Shown here piece after piece: positions 50,201 through 58,163 of a stretch of 64,000 nt of DNA (the stretch's first letter is position 1; every line of letters begins with the position of its first letter). The notes under the pieces are model-generated. The model searched no databases, was not told the origin of the DNA, and worked only from the letters and a program-made list of their open reading frames with translations. Position numbers and translations under genes: made by a program. The DNA is taken from positions 186,001 through 250,000 of the forward strand of contig CAYXBA010000001.1 of assembly GCA_964463135.1 (NCBI GenBank), given 5' to 3'. The stretch is from UBA6898 sp964463135. Lineage in GTDB: Bacteria > Nitrospirota > Thermodesulfovibrionia > Thermodesulfovibrionales > UBA6898.

Positions 50201-51012
50201 TTCTCAAGACCGAGGTCGATAGCGACGGTCTTGATGATCGTATCGTCTACCGCTTCCTTCTTGAACAAAAACCCCTCAAGAAGCGCATTATCACAGATCG
50301 TATTGATCAGCCGGGGCGTGCCGTTTGAATATTTGTATATCAGGGATATGGCTTTGTCGGTGAATATCTGGCCGACAGCTCCTGCCACTTTCAGCCGGTG
50401 TTCGATATAGTCCCTGGTGTCAGCTTCCGAATACGCATTCAGTTTTATCCTGATCGCGACCCTCTGCTTGAGCGGCTCATCAAGGGAAAGCACCTGGTCG
50501 AGATCAGGAAGGCCGAAGAATACAAAGTTGACCATCTTGCCCTCCGTTGTCTCCATGTTCAGGAGGCCCCTGAATTCTTCCATGATCTCGCGGGAATTCA
50601 GCATCTGTACCTCATCCATCAGTACGACCGCTCTCTTGCCCTGCTCATTGATCTCGTGGAGTCTGCGGTATATCTCGCTCAGTATCTCAATTTTACTTTC
50701 AGGTACGTTCTTGACGCCGAGCTGGATCGCAAATTTCTTGAAGAGCCACTCCGAGCTTACAGAAGAGTGAATGATCACGAGAAGTGCTGCTTCGTAGTGA
50801 TCCTCGTCGAGTTCCTCAAGCATCTTGCGTGCGAGGGTGGTCTTGCCTGCGCCGATATTGCCGATCACGACTGCGAGGCCCTTCTTCGTATCAATGGCGT
50901 ATTTCAGCTTGGTAAGAGCCTGTACCTGTTCAGGGCTGTTGTAATAGAACCTGCTGTCCACGACATTCGAGAACGGATGTTCTGCAAGTTTAAAATATTC
51001 GAGATAGTCCAT
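50197..51012 (-). CDS. ExeA/GspA-like AAA ATPase
   Basis: A 271-residue ATPase. The ExeA-type N-terminus (YLEYFKLAEHPFSNVVDSRFYYNSPEQVQALTKLKYAI) is followed by Walker A GNIGAGKTTLARKM, Walker B RAVVLMDEVQML, sensor region NFVFFGLPDLDQ and the lid (YIEHRLKVAGAVGQIFTDKAISLIYKYSNGTPRLINTICDNAL). Relatives help assemble type II secretion or type IV pilus machinery; a peptidoglycan-binding domain is absent. It starts three bases after the large TPR gene and is presumably its functional partner. Confidence 0.88.
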   Translation of the reverse strand: MDYLEYFKLAEHPFSNVVDSRFYYNSPEQVQALTKLKYAIDTKKGLAVVIGNIGAGKTTLARKMLEELDEDHYEAALLVIIHSSVSSEWLFKKFAIQLGVKNVPESKIEILSEIYRRLHEINEQGKRAVVLMDEVQMLNSREIMEEFRGLLNMETTEGKMVNFVFFGLPDLDQVLSLDEPLKQRVAIRIKLNAYSEADTRDYIEHRLKVAGAVGQIFTDKAISLIYKYSNGTPRLINTICDNALLEGFLFKKEAVDDTIIKTVAIDLGLEN

Positions 51013-51015
51013 GCA

Positions 51016-53958
51016 TTAGAGGTAGGATACCCGATCCTTCCTTTCTTTAGGCTTTTCTTTCACCTGTTCTTTTTCCTTTTCGACAACCGGCGGGGCCTGG
51101 GCCCTCAACTGACTCATTTTATCAGAAACATCCCGGAATTTGGCACTCCAGCCGTACACGCCGGTGTACAGCTCAAGGGCCTCCTGCAGATTATTGTTCT
51201 TCTCGTGTGCCTCTGCAAGCTCATAAATAAGCGCCCAGTAGGAGTCATCCCTCTCTTTCATCTCCTTTGCCGCTTTGCTCAGGACATCAATGGCAAGGGG
51301 GTACAGGCCTTTTTCCATGTAACAGACGCCCAGCATGGTAGATGACTGGATGAACCGTGACGGGTCATCCCGCGATGTCTGGAACTCCTTGATGGCATCG
51401 TCAACAAGGCCCATCTCTTTGTAAGCAATGCCGAGGTTGTAATGGGTCTCGGAATCTGCTTCACCAAGCTCCCGTTCGATACCCTTTTTGAACTCCTGAA
51501 ATATCTCCAGCACGTCATTATCAAGCGCAGGCTCAGGCATTTCCTGGGCATCGACCAGCTCTTCGTCAAAAAGGGCGAATGTCTCGAACTCACTTTCTTT
51601 GGCAGGTTCCGGAACAGAGCGTTCCGGCTGCGGCATTTCTTCCTGCAGAGGAGCTTCCGTGATTGGTGCCGGCTCTTCGAAGATCGTTTCTTCAGGCTGG
51701 GCTGAAGCCGGTTCCTGAAAAGCCGGTTTTTCGATGACAGCTTCTTCTGCCGGCAACGCTCTCTGCCCGGACTCTTCAAAGCGATCGAACATCTCATTTT
51801 GGCCGGGTAGCTCAAACGTCTCCTGATCTTCGCTTCTTCCGGCCAGGCCTGACTCTTCGTCTGTTCCGAATGCTCCTGGCCTTTCGAACTCAACCGGCTC
51901 TTCAACGGTTTCAGGGAGTTCGAACGTGTCCTGCATGTCCAGGCTGCTTGACATTTCGCCGGCTGAAAGGCCTTGGTCTGTCTGCCCCAGAGCGGCCAGT
52001 CGTTCGCTGACATCACTGTTCTCAGGGAAAAGCTTCTGCAGTCTCTCCAGGATCTTGACAGCCTCTGTCGCCAGACCCTGGCGGGTATAAAAATCAGCCT
52101 CAGCTATCTCTTCCTCGTAGTCATCGATATCGGGTTCCTTTGACAGAACAGCTTCAGCAAAGCCGGCCGGTTGAGCGGCAGCGAAGGTGGCCTGCTCGAC
52201 CTGTGCCCCGGAGGATATAATATGGTCAATACCCTGGTCAGCAAGCCGCGGATCTTCAGGATTGATATCGTAGGCATCTTTCATTGCCTGCGCGGCATTT
52301 GCTTCATCGCCATTGCGCTTGTACAGTTCATTCAGGATAATGCATTCGCTCACCGCAGCCTTTCTGTCGTGCGTGTCCGTGTACACGGACTTAAGCCGCA
52401 GGTGAACATCAATATGGTCGGGAAATCTCTGTTTCAGACCTTCGAGCAGACGCTGCGCTTCGCTGAGCAGTCCGTAACGGGAGAAGATATCTGCCTCGGT
52501 GATCACCTCGTCAAAGGCCTTTTCGGCCCTGATCGTAATGCTCTCCGGAGCTGCTGCCTTCTCGAATACCGGGGCCTCGAACTGTTCCACGACCGGTTCT
52601 TCAGGCGTCTCCTCCGGTGCAGTGTACACGGGCTCTCTGGTCTCGATGGTCTCCGGCTGGAATGATGATCCTTCAAATATATTGATCTCAGGCACGGACG
52701 GTATTTCGGGCTCAATAACCGTCTTCTCCATTTCAGGTTCATGCATCAGGATGTCGGGCAGCTCTATTTCAGGGACAGGTGGTTCCTCCATGACAGGCGC
52801 AGGTTCCGGCTCAGGAGGCGCAAGCCTTTTCCTGACCCCAGCATCCAATGGGTTGAGCTGCTCCGCTTCGCCATAGCAGGCGCGGGCGTCATCTTCCAGG
52901 CCCTGCGCAGCATACAGATCGCCGACTGACAGCAATTCTGCCACTGCCAGGTCATTTTCATTAAGCTGCTTATAGAGTGAAATAAGCCGCTTGCCTGTTT
53001 CGAGCGGTTCGACCTGCCTGAAGGTGTTGAGAAACGCGATGGCATCCTCAAACTTCTGGTCAAGGAGGACCTCATCAAGGATCGGCAGATACTGTTCCCA
53101 GGCCATTTCCGTTTCCCCGGCCTTAAGATGCAGTTCACCCAGCATCCTGTGTGCCTTGATGTTCTTCGGCTCTTTCTCGGTTATCTTCTGCAGGCATTTC
53201 TTACCCAGGGCCAGGTCATTCGTGGTGATGGCCAGATCTGCACAGCGGAAGAGGATATCCAGGTCTTCGGCAAAGAGCACTACCGCATCCCTCATCTGCT
53301 CGAGAGCCTGCTTCATCTCGCCGGTCTTTTCATAGATGTGGCTGAGACCGAGCGCAGCGTCCTTGTTCAGGGGCTGCAGATCGAGGGTCTTCTGGAAGAA
53401 TTCCCTGGCTTTCTGAACATCTCCTTTTTCATCATGGATCCTGGCGATATGCACGTATTCGCCCGCTGCATCGGACTTGAGACCTTCTTTGATATAGATA
53501 TCAGCGACTTTTACCCTGAGCGGGATGTTTGCAGGAGAAAGGGACAGGATCTTTGTATACACATCGAGGATCTTATCTTTCCTGCCTTCCTTGGCAAGGA
53601 GATCAGCAACAACCAGATAATATTTGATCGCTTCTGCCAGCATGCCCTTTTCTTCGCAGATCTCGCCAAAGGCGATGAGGGCGTCCGTATCAGCAGGGTT
53701 GATGTTCAATACCTTCTTGTACAGCGCCTGTGCCTTCTGGGAGAAGCCTTCCTGCCTGAAGAAGAAAGCGGCCTTTGAGTAATACTCGATGGCAGATTTT
53801 TGGGTCCCTTTTCTCAGATATATGTCACCTATCATGTTGTAAGTGTTGCCGTCCGGGCTTTCTTTGACAAGTTTCTCCAGTTCGGAAATGGCCTTGTCGA
53901 CCGCACCTTTGGCTAATTGCTTCTGGGCTTCTTTCAATATGGCTGTTTTATCCAGCAT
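51016..53958 (-). CDS. large tetratricopeptide-repeat protein
   Basis: A 980-residue protein without a signal peptide. The N-terminal half (residues about 1-380) holds roughly ten TPR units (for example AISELEKLVKESPDGNTYNMIGDIYLRKG). A Pro/Glu-rich linker (about 385-470), a second TPR block (about 490-680), another long Glu/Pro linker (about 690-830) and a C-terminal TPR block ending in a Lys/Glu tail follow. It resembles scaffold proteins of gliding or pilus systems but cannot be named. It has a consensus promoter and a very short leader. Confidence 0.82.
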   Translation of the reverse strand: MLDKTAILKEAQKQLAKGAVDKAISELEKLVKESPDGNTYNMIGDIYLRKGTQKSAIEYYSKAAFFFRQEGFSQKAQALYKKVLNINPADTDALIAFGEICEEKGMLAEAIKYYLVVADLLAKEGRKDKILDVYTKILSLSPANIPLRVKVADIYIKEGLKSDAAGEYVHIARIHDEKGDVQKAREFFQKTLDLQPLNKDAALGLSHIYEKTGEMKQALEQMRDAVVLFAEDLDILFRCADLAITTNDLALGKKCLQKITEKEPKNIKAHRMLGELHLKAGETEMAWEQYLPILDEVLLDQKFEDAIAFLNTFRQVEPLETGKRLISLYKQLNENDLAVAELLSVGDLYAAQGLEDDARACYGEAEQLNPLDAGVRKRLAPPEPEPAPVMEEPPVPEIELPDILMHEPEMEKTVIEPEIPSVPEINIFEGSSFQPETIETREPVYTAPEETPEEPVVEQFEAPVFEKAAAPESITIRAEKAFDEVITEADIFSRYGLLSEAQRLLEGLKQRFPDHIDVHLRLKSVYTDTHDRKAAVSECIILNELYKRNGDEANAAQAMKDAYDINPEDPRLADQGIDHIISSGAQVEQATFAAAQPAGFAEAVLSKEPDIDDYEEEIAEADFYTRQGLATEAVKILERLQKLFPENSDVSERLAALGQTDQGLSAGEMSSSLDMQDTFELPETVEEPVEFERPGAFGTDEESGLAGRSEDQETFELPGQNEMFDRFEESGQRALPAEEAVIEKPAFQEPASAQPEETIFEEPAPITEAPLQEEMPQPERSVPEPAKESEFETFALFDEELVDAQEMPEPALDNDVLEIFQEFKKGIERELGEADSETHYNLGIAYKEMGLVDDAIKEFQTSRDDPSRFIQSSTMLGVCYMEKGLYPLAIDVLSKAAKEMKERDDSYWALIYELAEAHEKNNNLQEALELYTGVYGWSAKFRDVSDKMSQLRAQAPPVVEKEKEQVKEKPKERKDRVSYL

Positions 53959-53971
53959 GTAGGTAGCTTTA

Positions 53972-54001
53972 ATATTATCGCAGGCAAATGAAAAGTGTCA
54001 A
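53972..54001 (-). promoter_or_regulatory. promoter of the TPR-ATPase operon
   Basis: On the minus strand: TTGACA (54001-53996), an 18-base spacer and TAATAT (53977-53972). The start codon is at 53958, 13 bases after the -10 box, with no Shine-Dalgarno between. Confidence 0.65.
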
Positions 54002-54043
54002 TTAAAACAATAGGTTATTTGTTTTTTATGCGGTTTCGGATGC

Positions 54044-54517
54044 TTAAGAAGATTTCATGGATACAGTTTCGAAATTGCTGATCATTGAGGTGCGGTGATC
54101 CGTTATATTCCGCAGTATTTTCATGAAGTTTCTGTATTCTTCTGCTGACGCCTGCTGCATGATCTGATCCAGCAACGCTGAGCAGAAGAACCAGGTGCAG
54201 CGATATGGCCTTTCCGAGCGCTTTCGGACACAACCCCTGCTGCCCAGAAACCTGCAGGCATCTGTTTCGGCAGTGCAGGGATCGTCCTCAGGGATATCTT
54301 TTCCAAGCGCCGTCATGAAAATAATGTCGCTCCGGTCAAAGCGGGAATGCCTGTTGATGCAGCAGACCGAGGTACACTGAGGACAGACTGCCGACGTATA
54401 TACTTCAATCAGCGGGCTGATCGTCTCGATGAGGGTCTCTGCCTGTCGGGCTGAGCGGGTCACCTCAGCGAACGCATCTCTCTGGGCTGAAAAGACGGAG
54501 CGTATGCTGTTCTGCAT
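54044..54517 (-). CDS. YkgJ-type cysteine-cluster protein
   Basis: A 157-residue metal-binding protein. The cluster CPQCTSVCC near residue 45 is followed by CTAETDACRFLGSRGCVRKRSERPYRCTWFFC, the pattern of the CxxCxxxCC (YkgJ) family, probably an iron-sulfur or zinc site. It follows the MBL hydrolase gene by 13 bases on the same strand. A second, more typical YkgJ gene is encoded divergently at 55396. Function unknown. Confidence 0.78.
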   Translation of the reverse strand: MQNSIRSVFSAQRDAFAEVTRSARQAETLIETISPLIEVYTSAVCPQCTSVCCINRHSRFDRSDIIFMTALGKDIPEDDPCTAETDACRFLGSRGCVRKRSERPYRCTWFFCSALLDQIMQQASAEEYRNFMKILRNITDHRTSMISNFETVSMKSS

Positions 54518-54530
54518 GTGGTCCTGCCTA

Positions 54531-55154
54531 TTATCGGGAAGGCATGAAGGGATTTGACCGTATTTCGGCGCCTATGGTCGTCTCCTCATCATGGCCGCAG
54601 AACACCCTGGTTGAGGGTTCGAGCCGGGCAAGCTTCACGAGCGACCTGAGAAGATCGGATGTACTCCCCCCAGGCAGGTCTGTCCGTCCCACTGAACCGC
54701 GGAAGAGCGTGTCGCCCGCAAAAAGAAGGTCCTCACCATAGATACATATGCCTCCGGGTGTATGTCCCGGCGTATGGATGATCCTGAAGCATGCCTTTCC
54801 GACCTGCAGGCTGTCATCCTCCTTCACGATCAGATCAGGACGCGGAAAATCGGTCGCTTCATATCCCCATGCCATGCAGCGTTTCTTTGTCTCATCGTAC
54901 GTCCGGGCTTCAGCCTCATGCATCACGATCTTTGCCTGATACCTGTCTTTCAGTTCCCTGACAGCGCAGACATGGTCATAGTGGGCATGGGTGAATACGA
55001 TGTAGATGGGCTGAAGTTTCCTGGCGTCGATAATGGCCCTGATCCTGTCAGGTTCATCACCCGGATCAATGACCATCGCCTCCCTGCTTTCTTCATCAAA
55101 GACGAGATAGCAGTTGGTATCAAGCTGGCCCACAGGCACGGTTTCGATCTGCAT
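54531..55154 (-). CDS. MBL-fold hydrolase, glyoxalase II-like
   Basis: A 207-residue metallo-beta-lactamase-fold hydrolase. Metal-binding motifs are THAHYDHV (HxHxDH), HTPGHTPGGICIY, FAGDTLFRGSVGRTD and CGHDEETTIGAE. The start MQIETVPVGQLDTNCYLVFDEES matches the common stand-alone glyoxalase II-like group that hydrolyses thioesters. It lacks the C-terminal helical domain of full GloB. A -10 box lies only five bases before the ATG, so translation is probably leaderless. Confidence 0.92.
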   Translation of the reverse strand: MQIETVPVGQLDTNCYLVFDEESREAMVIDPGDEPDRIRAIIDARKLQPIYIVFTHAHYDHVCAVRELKDRYQAKIVMHEAEARTYDETKKRCMAWGYEATDFPRPDLIVKEDDSLQVGKACFRIIHTPGHTPGGICIYGEDLLFAGDTLFRGSVGRTDLPGGSTSDLLRSLVKLARLEPSTRVFCGHDEETTIGAEIRSNPFMPSR

Positions 55155-55159
55155 AGTTC

Positions 55160-55165
55160 ATTATA
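55160..55165 (-). promoter_or_regulatory. -10 box of the MBL gene
   Basis: TATAAT on the minus strand, five bases from the ATG at 55154. TTGAAA lies 15 bases further upstream, slightly too close for an ideal -35. Confidence 0.45.
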
Positions 55166-55204
55166 CGTGATGCAGGGAGGTTTCAAAAAGCCTGCGCTAT
55201 TGGA

Positions 55205-55210
55205 TAGAAT
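55205..55210 (+). promoter_or_regulatory. -10 box of the zinc-ribbon gene
   Basis: TAGAAT, six bases before the GTG start at 55217, with TTCAAA at 55182-55187 (17-base spacing) as a possible -35. It is divergent from the MBL promoter, and the two share about 40 bases. Confidence 0.4.
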
Positions 55211-55216
55211 AAAGGC

Positions 55217-55399
55217 GTGAAAGACACGAATCTCAAATGCCGCGAATGCAGCGGAAGGATCGTCCTGCACATTGGTTGAAGGGCGATAAGCCTGCGCTGC
55301 ATGGACTGCGGCAAACGATACAACATAGCGGATTATGTGGATGAACTGGACCAGGAGACCTGGGACATTATCTCAACGCGGTCCTGCAACAGGGCATGA
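55217..55399 (+). pseudogene. small zinc-ribbon protein gene interrupted by an in-frame TGA
   Basis: Starting at GTG 55217, the frame encodes LKCREC followed by GRIVLHIG, then a TGA at 55277-55279. Without a frame change it continues ISLRCMDCGKRYNIADYVDELDQETWDIISTRSCNRA and stops at 55397-55399. The two CxxC pairs on either side of the TGA form one four-cysteine zinc ribbon, and the final stop overlaps the next gene's ATG (ATGA), so the whole was once one gene. A nonsense mutation or consensus error (TGG or CGA read as TGA) is most likely. Selenocysteine is less likely. Confidence 0.7.
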
Positions 55400-56019
55400 G
55401 CATCTTCTCGCCTCTCCTCACTGCTGACAGAAATATCACCGACACTTCTTTTGAAAAGATGCGGGACCTGTACGACCGCATGGGCAGAGCATATGCCAGG
55501 TCTGCTTCGTGCTACGGGTTTTCATGCAACGGCTGCGACGAGAACTGCTGCGAAGAGCGCTTTTATCATCATACCCTTTCCGAGTTCCTGTACCTGCTTC
55601 GAGGGATGCAGTCTCTGGGTCAGGAGAAGAGGGCAGAGGTCTTTGACAAGGCCAGAGAGGTGACTGAGCTGTACAGGATGCATGACAGGGAGGGGCAGGC
55701 CAGGCGGATCATGTGCCCGCTCAACCAGGACAACCTCTGCAGCCTCTATGAATACCGTCTGATGATCTGCAGGCTGCACGGGGTGCCGTATAAGATGCGC
55801 AGGCCTGACAACACCGAGACGCAGGGCATCGGCTGCCACAGAATAGACTGGGACATGTCCCCTGAAAAGAGCGCGGAATGCATGTTCGACCGGACAGACC
55901 TGTACCGGGAGCTGTCCGGCATCGAGATAGAACTGCGGCAGAGGCTCGGTTTCGGCCACCGGATAAAGATGACCATTGCCGAGATGATCGCAGAGATCGG
56001 GAGATTGCTGAAGGTGTAG
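55396..56019 (+). CDS. YkgJ-family cysteine-cluster protein
   Basis: A 207-residue protein with a full YkgJ signature: CYGFSCNGCDENCCEERFYHHTLSEF near residue 35, then CPLNQDNLCSLYEYRLMICRLHGVPYKM and GIGCHRIDW. These cysteines probably bind a zinc or iron-sulfur centre. Translation is coupled to the interrupted zinc-ribbon gene by an ATGA overlap. Function unknown; the family includes proteins linked to flagellin methylation and to unknown redox roles. Confidence 0.88.
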   Translation: MSIFSPLLTADRNITDTSFEKMRDLYDRMGRAYARSASCYGFSCNGCDENCCEERFYHHTLSEFLYLLRGMQSLGQEKRAEVFDKAREVTELYRMHDREGQARRIMCPLNQDNLCSLYEYRLMICRLHGVPYKMRRPDNTETQGIGCHRIDWDMSPEKSAECMFDRTDLYRELSGIEIELRQRLGFGHRIKMTIAEMIAEIGRLLKV

Positions 56020-56060
56020 ATGCGTGCATGCGAAGGACGTTCAAGTCAGGGATATAATGG

Positions 56061-56144
56061 TCCTCCCCTTTCCAAGGGGAGGTTTGGAGGGGTATAGATA
56101 AAATTACCAAAACCTCCCCAACCCCCTCCTTGGTAAGGAGGGGG
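56061..56144. repeat. double-hairpin palindromic element, copy B
   Basis: Perfect hairpin CCTCCCCTT...AAGGGGAGG at 56062-56082, then TTTGGAGGGG, an AT-rich centre, ACCTCCCCAA, and a second hairpin CCCCCTCCTT...AAGGAGGGGG at 56121-56143. The inner GGAGGGG and CCTCCCC can also pair, giving a cruciform-like structure. It is the inverted counterpart of the copy at 30781-30866. It fills most of the 208-base gap between the YkgJ gene and IMP cyclohydrolase. Confidence 0.75.
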
Positions 56145-56227
56145 TAATCCGCTGCTTAAGGACACGGTGCGCGGGATATTTTTTGTTGTATGATAAATTT
56201 CAAGAATACTGCATTACAGGGGGAACT

Positions 56228-56935
56228 ATGAGCATCAGAGAAAATATCCACCAGGTCATTGACCTCATTAAACCGGAGCATATCCTCGTCAGTGTCTTTG
56301 ACAAGACCGGGCTTGAAGAGCTGATAAGAGGCATTCTTGCCGCGAATCCGGCTGCCAGGTTTTACTCCACCGGCGGCACCGGCAAGAAGATCGCAGAGCT
56401 CCTCGGGTCAGACGCCGTAAAGAACTATGTCTCTGTCGAAGAGTTCACCGGTGCGCCCGAAATGGAAGGCGGCCTGGTCAAGACGCTCCACCCGAAGATC
56501 CATGCAGGCCTTCTTGCAGAGAGAGGCAATCCTGCGCATGAGGAATATCTCTATAAGACGCTCGCAGCAGGGAGCAACTACGCCGGCGTATATTTTGATA
56601 TCTTTGTCGGAAACCTCTATCCTTTTACTGCGGTGATAGCAAAAGAAGGCACAACCGCTGAGACCGCGCGGGTGAACATCGATATCGGCGGGCCTGCCAT
56701 GACCATGGCATCCGCAAAGAACTGGCACAGCATCGCTGCCCTTACTGCGCCGTCCCAGTATGCGGCCTTTATCGCGCAGCTGAAAAACAACGGGGGAAGA
56801 ATAAGTCTTCAGCAGAGGTTCGATCTCGCCACGCAGGCAATGAAGTCCATCGGCGATTACCGTTCAGCCATCGGCGCTTATTTCACAAAGCTCGATTTTC
56901 ATAAAGACGTGAAACCGCATCTGGACGTGAAGTAG
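56228..56935 (+). CDS. purH: IMP cyclohydrolase, stand-alone PurH N-terminal domain
   Basis: Closes FAICAR to IMP, the last step of purine synthesis. The 235-residue protein corresponds only to the MGS-like cyclohydrolase half of PurH: LVSVFDKTGLEEL, FYSTGGTGKKIAELL, EFTGAPEMEGGLVKTLHPKIHAGLL, DIFVGNLYPF and VNIDIGGPAMTMASAKNW. The C-terminal AICAR transformylase domain is absent and there is no fragment of it downstream; larC follows within 14 bases. The ATG at 56228 has an AGGGGGA ribosome site; an earlier ATG at 56183 lacks one. The transformylase must be encoded elsewhere. Confidence 0.9.
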   Translation: MSIRENIHQVIDLIKPEHILVSVFDKTGLEELIRGILAANPAARFYSTGGTGKKIAELLGSDAVKNYVSVEEFTGAPEMEGGLVKTLHPKIHAGLLAERGNPAHEEYLYKTLAAGSNYAGVYFDIFVGNLYPFTAVIAKEGTTAETARVNIDIGGPAMTMASAKNWHSIAALTAPSQYAAFIAQLKNNGGRISLQQRFDLATQAMKSIGDYRSAIGAYFTKLDFHKDVKPHLDVK

Positions 56936-56948
56936 CCGGCATGTGGCA

Positions 56949-58163
56949 ATGTATTTGAAGATCGCATTTTTTGATTGTTTTTCCGGGATCAGCGGGGACA
57001 TGTGCCTCGGCGCCCTTGTTGATGCGGGTGTGCCGCTCAGGGAGATCGAACGAGGACTCAGGAAGCTCGGGATCAGTGGCTATGTCCTCAGTGAAAAGAA
57101 GGTGCTCAGGGCAGGGATCGTGGCGACGAAGGTGGATGTTGAACTGACGGCTAAGGGCAAAGGGCAAGAGGCAAAGGGCAGGCGATGGAAAGATATTCAG
57201 GGGATCATAAAAAAGTCAACGCTGCCTGAGAAGATAAAGAAACAGGGCCTTGAGGTATTCAAAAATCTTTTTGAGGCAGAGGCAAAAGTCCATGGAAGCA
57301 CGATCGAAAAGACCCACCTGCATGAGCTTGGCTGTGTTGACTGCCTTGTGGATATCTTCGGCACGCTGATCGGTCTCGCGCATCTGGGTATCGATGAGGT
57401 CTGTTCCTCGCCTGTCAACCTCGGCAGCGGCAGCACCAGGACCTCTCACGGCATCATGCCTGTGCCTGCGCCGGCAACAGCAGAACTGCTGAAAGGAATT
57501 CCCTGCTATTCTTCCGGCCCTGCATTCGAGATGACAACGCCGACCGGCGCTGTTCTCCTGAAAACGCTCTCATCCGGATCCGGCAGCATGCCTTTCTTCT
57601 CTCCTGAAACGATCGGCACAGGTGCAGGGAGCAAGGACCCGGAAGATCGTCCGAATATCCTCAGACTCATGGTCGGTCAGGCATATGAGGACATGCATCA
57701 GGAGGCCATAACAGTTATCGAGGCGAACATAGATGACATGAATCCCCAGGTCTATGAATATGTGATGGAGAGGCTTTTTGAACGGGGGGCTCTTGACGTA
57801 TTCCTGACGCAGGTGATCATGAAAAAATCGCGGCCAGGGGTTCTTCTTACGGTGCTTTGCTATAATGAGCAGAGAAACAGGATGAGCGAGATCATACTGA
57901 GGGAGACCACAACCATTGGCGTCCGCTTTTACGAGACCGATAGGGTGACCATGCAGCGCGAGATGAGGCAGGTCAAGACACGGTATGGCACGGTCAGGGT
58001 CAAGCAGTCAGGATCCGGTGATATCCTGCGCTGCACCCCTGAATATGAGGACTGTAAAAAAATTGCTCAACAGCAAAATGTACCGCTTCAGGACATTCTT
58101 GCAGAGACGCAGCGGGCTGCGCAGCCGCAGACCGGGAAGGGCAAGAGGAGGAATTCCCCGTGA
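56949..58163 (+). CDS. larC: nickel-pincer cofactor biosynthesis protein LarC
   Basis: CTP-dependent nickel insertase that completes the nickel-pincer cofactor. The N-terminus IAFFDCFSGISGDMCLGALVDAGVPL is diagnostic. Other motifs are HLHELGCVDCLVDIFGTLIGL, SSPVNLGSGSTRTSHGIMPVPAPAT, TPTGAVLL and the C-terminal EANIDDMNPQVYEYVMERLFERGALDVFLTQVIMKKSRPG. The gene is one continuous 404-residue frame, unlike species with a larC1/larC2 frameshift. A 7-base-period repeat (57152-57185) is translated as a Lys/Gly/Gln-rich insertion near residue 70. The stop overlaps the next gene's GTG. larB is 27 kb upstream. Confidence 0.94.
   Translation: MYLKIAFFDCFSGISGDMCLGALVDAGVPLREIERGLRKLGISGYVLSEKKVLRAGIVATKVDVELTAKGKGQEAKGRRWKDIQGIIKKSTLPEKIKKQGLEVFKNLFEAEAKVHGSTIEKTHLHELGCVDCLVDIFGTLIGLAHLGIDEVCSSPVNLGSGSTRTSHGIMPVPAPATAELLKGIPCYSSGPAFEMTTPTGAVLLKTLSSGSGSMPFFSPETIGTGAGSKDPEDRPNILRLMVGQAYEDMHQEAITVIEANIDDMNPQVYEYVMERLFERGALDVFLTQVIMKKSRPGVLLTVLCYNEQRNRMSEIILRETTTIGVRFYETDRVTMQREMRQVKTRYGTVRVKQSGSGDILRCTPEYEDCKKIAQQQNVPLQDILAETQRAAQPQTGKGKRRNSP
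57152..57185 (+). repeat. 7-base-period array inside larC
   Basis: Units TAAGGGC-AAAGGGC-AAGAGGC-AAAGGGC-AGGCGAT. The unit is close to that in the glmU tail (AAGGGTAAAGAGCAAAAGG). The array adds about ten residues (AKGKGQEAKGRR) between conserved parts of LarC without shifting frame. Confidence 0.65.

Noticed and set aside
54762..55220. 152-codon plus-strand frame
   Set aside because: Shadow of the glyoxalase II-like gene on the minus strand, which has all metal-binding motifs.
55277..55279. Reading the in-frame TGA as selenocysteine
   Set aside because: No clear SECIS-like hairpin in the following 40 bases and no redox motif around the position; a nonsense change or base error is simpler.
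56949..58163. Programmed frameshift in larC, as in some lactobacilli
   Set aside because: The gene is one continuous frame with both halves of the protein; no shift is needed.
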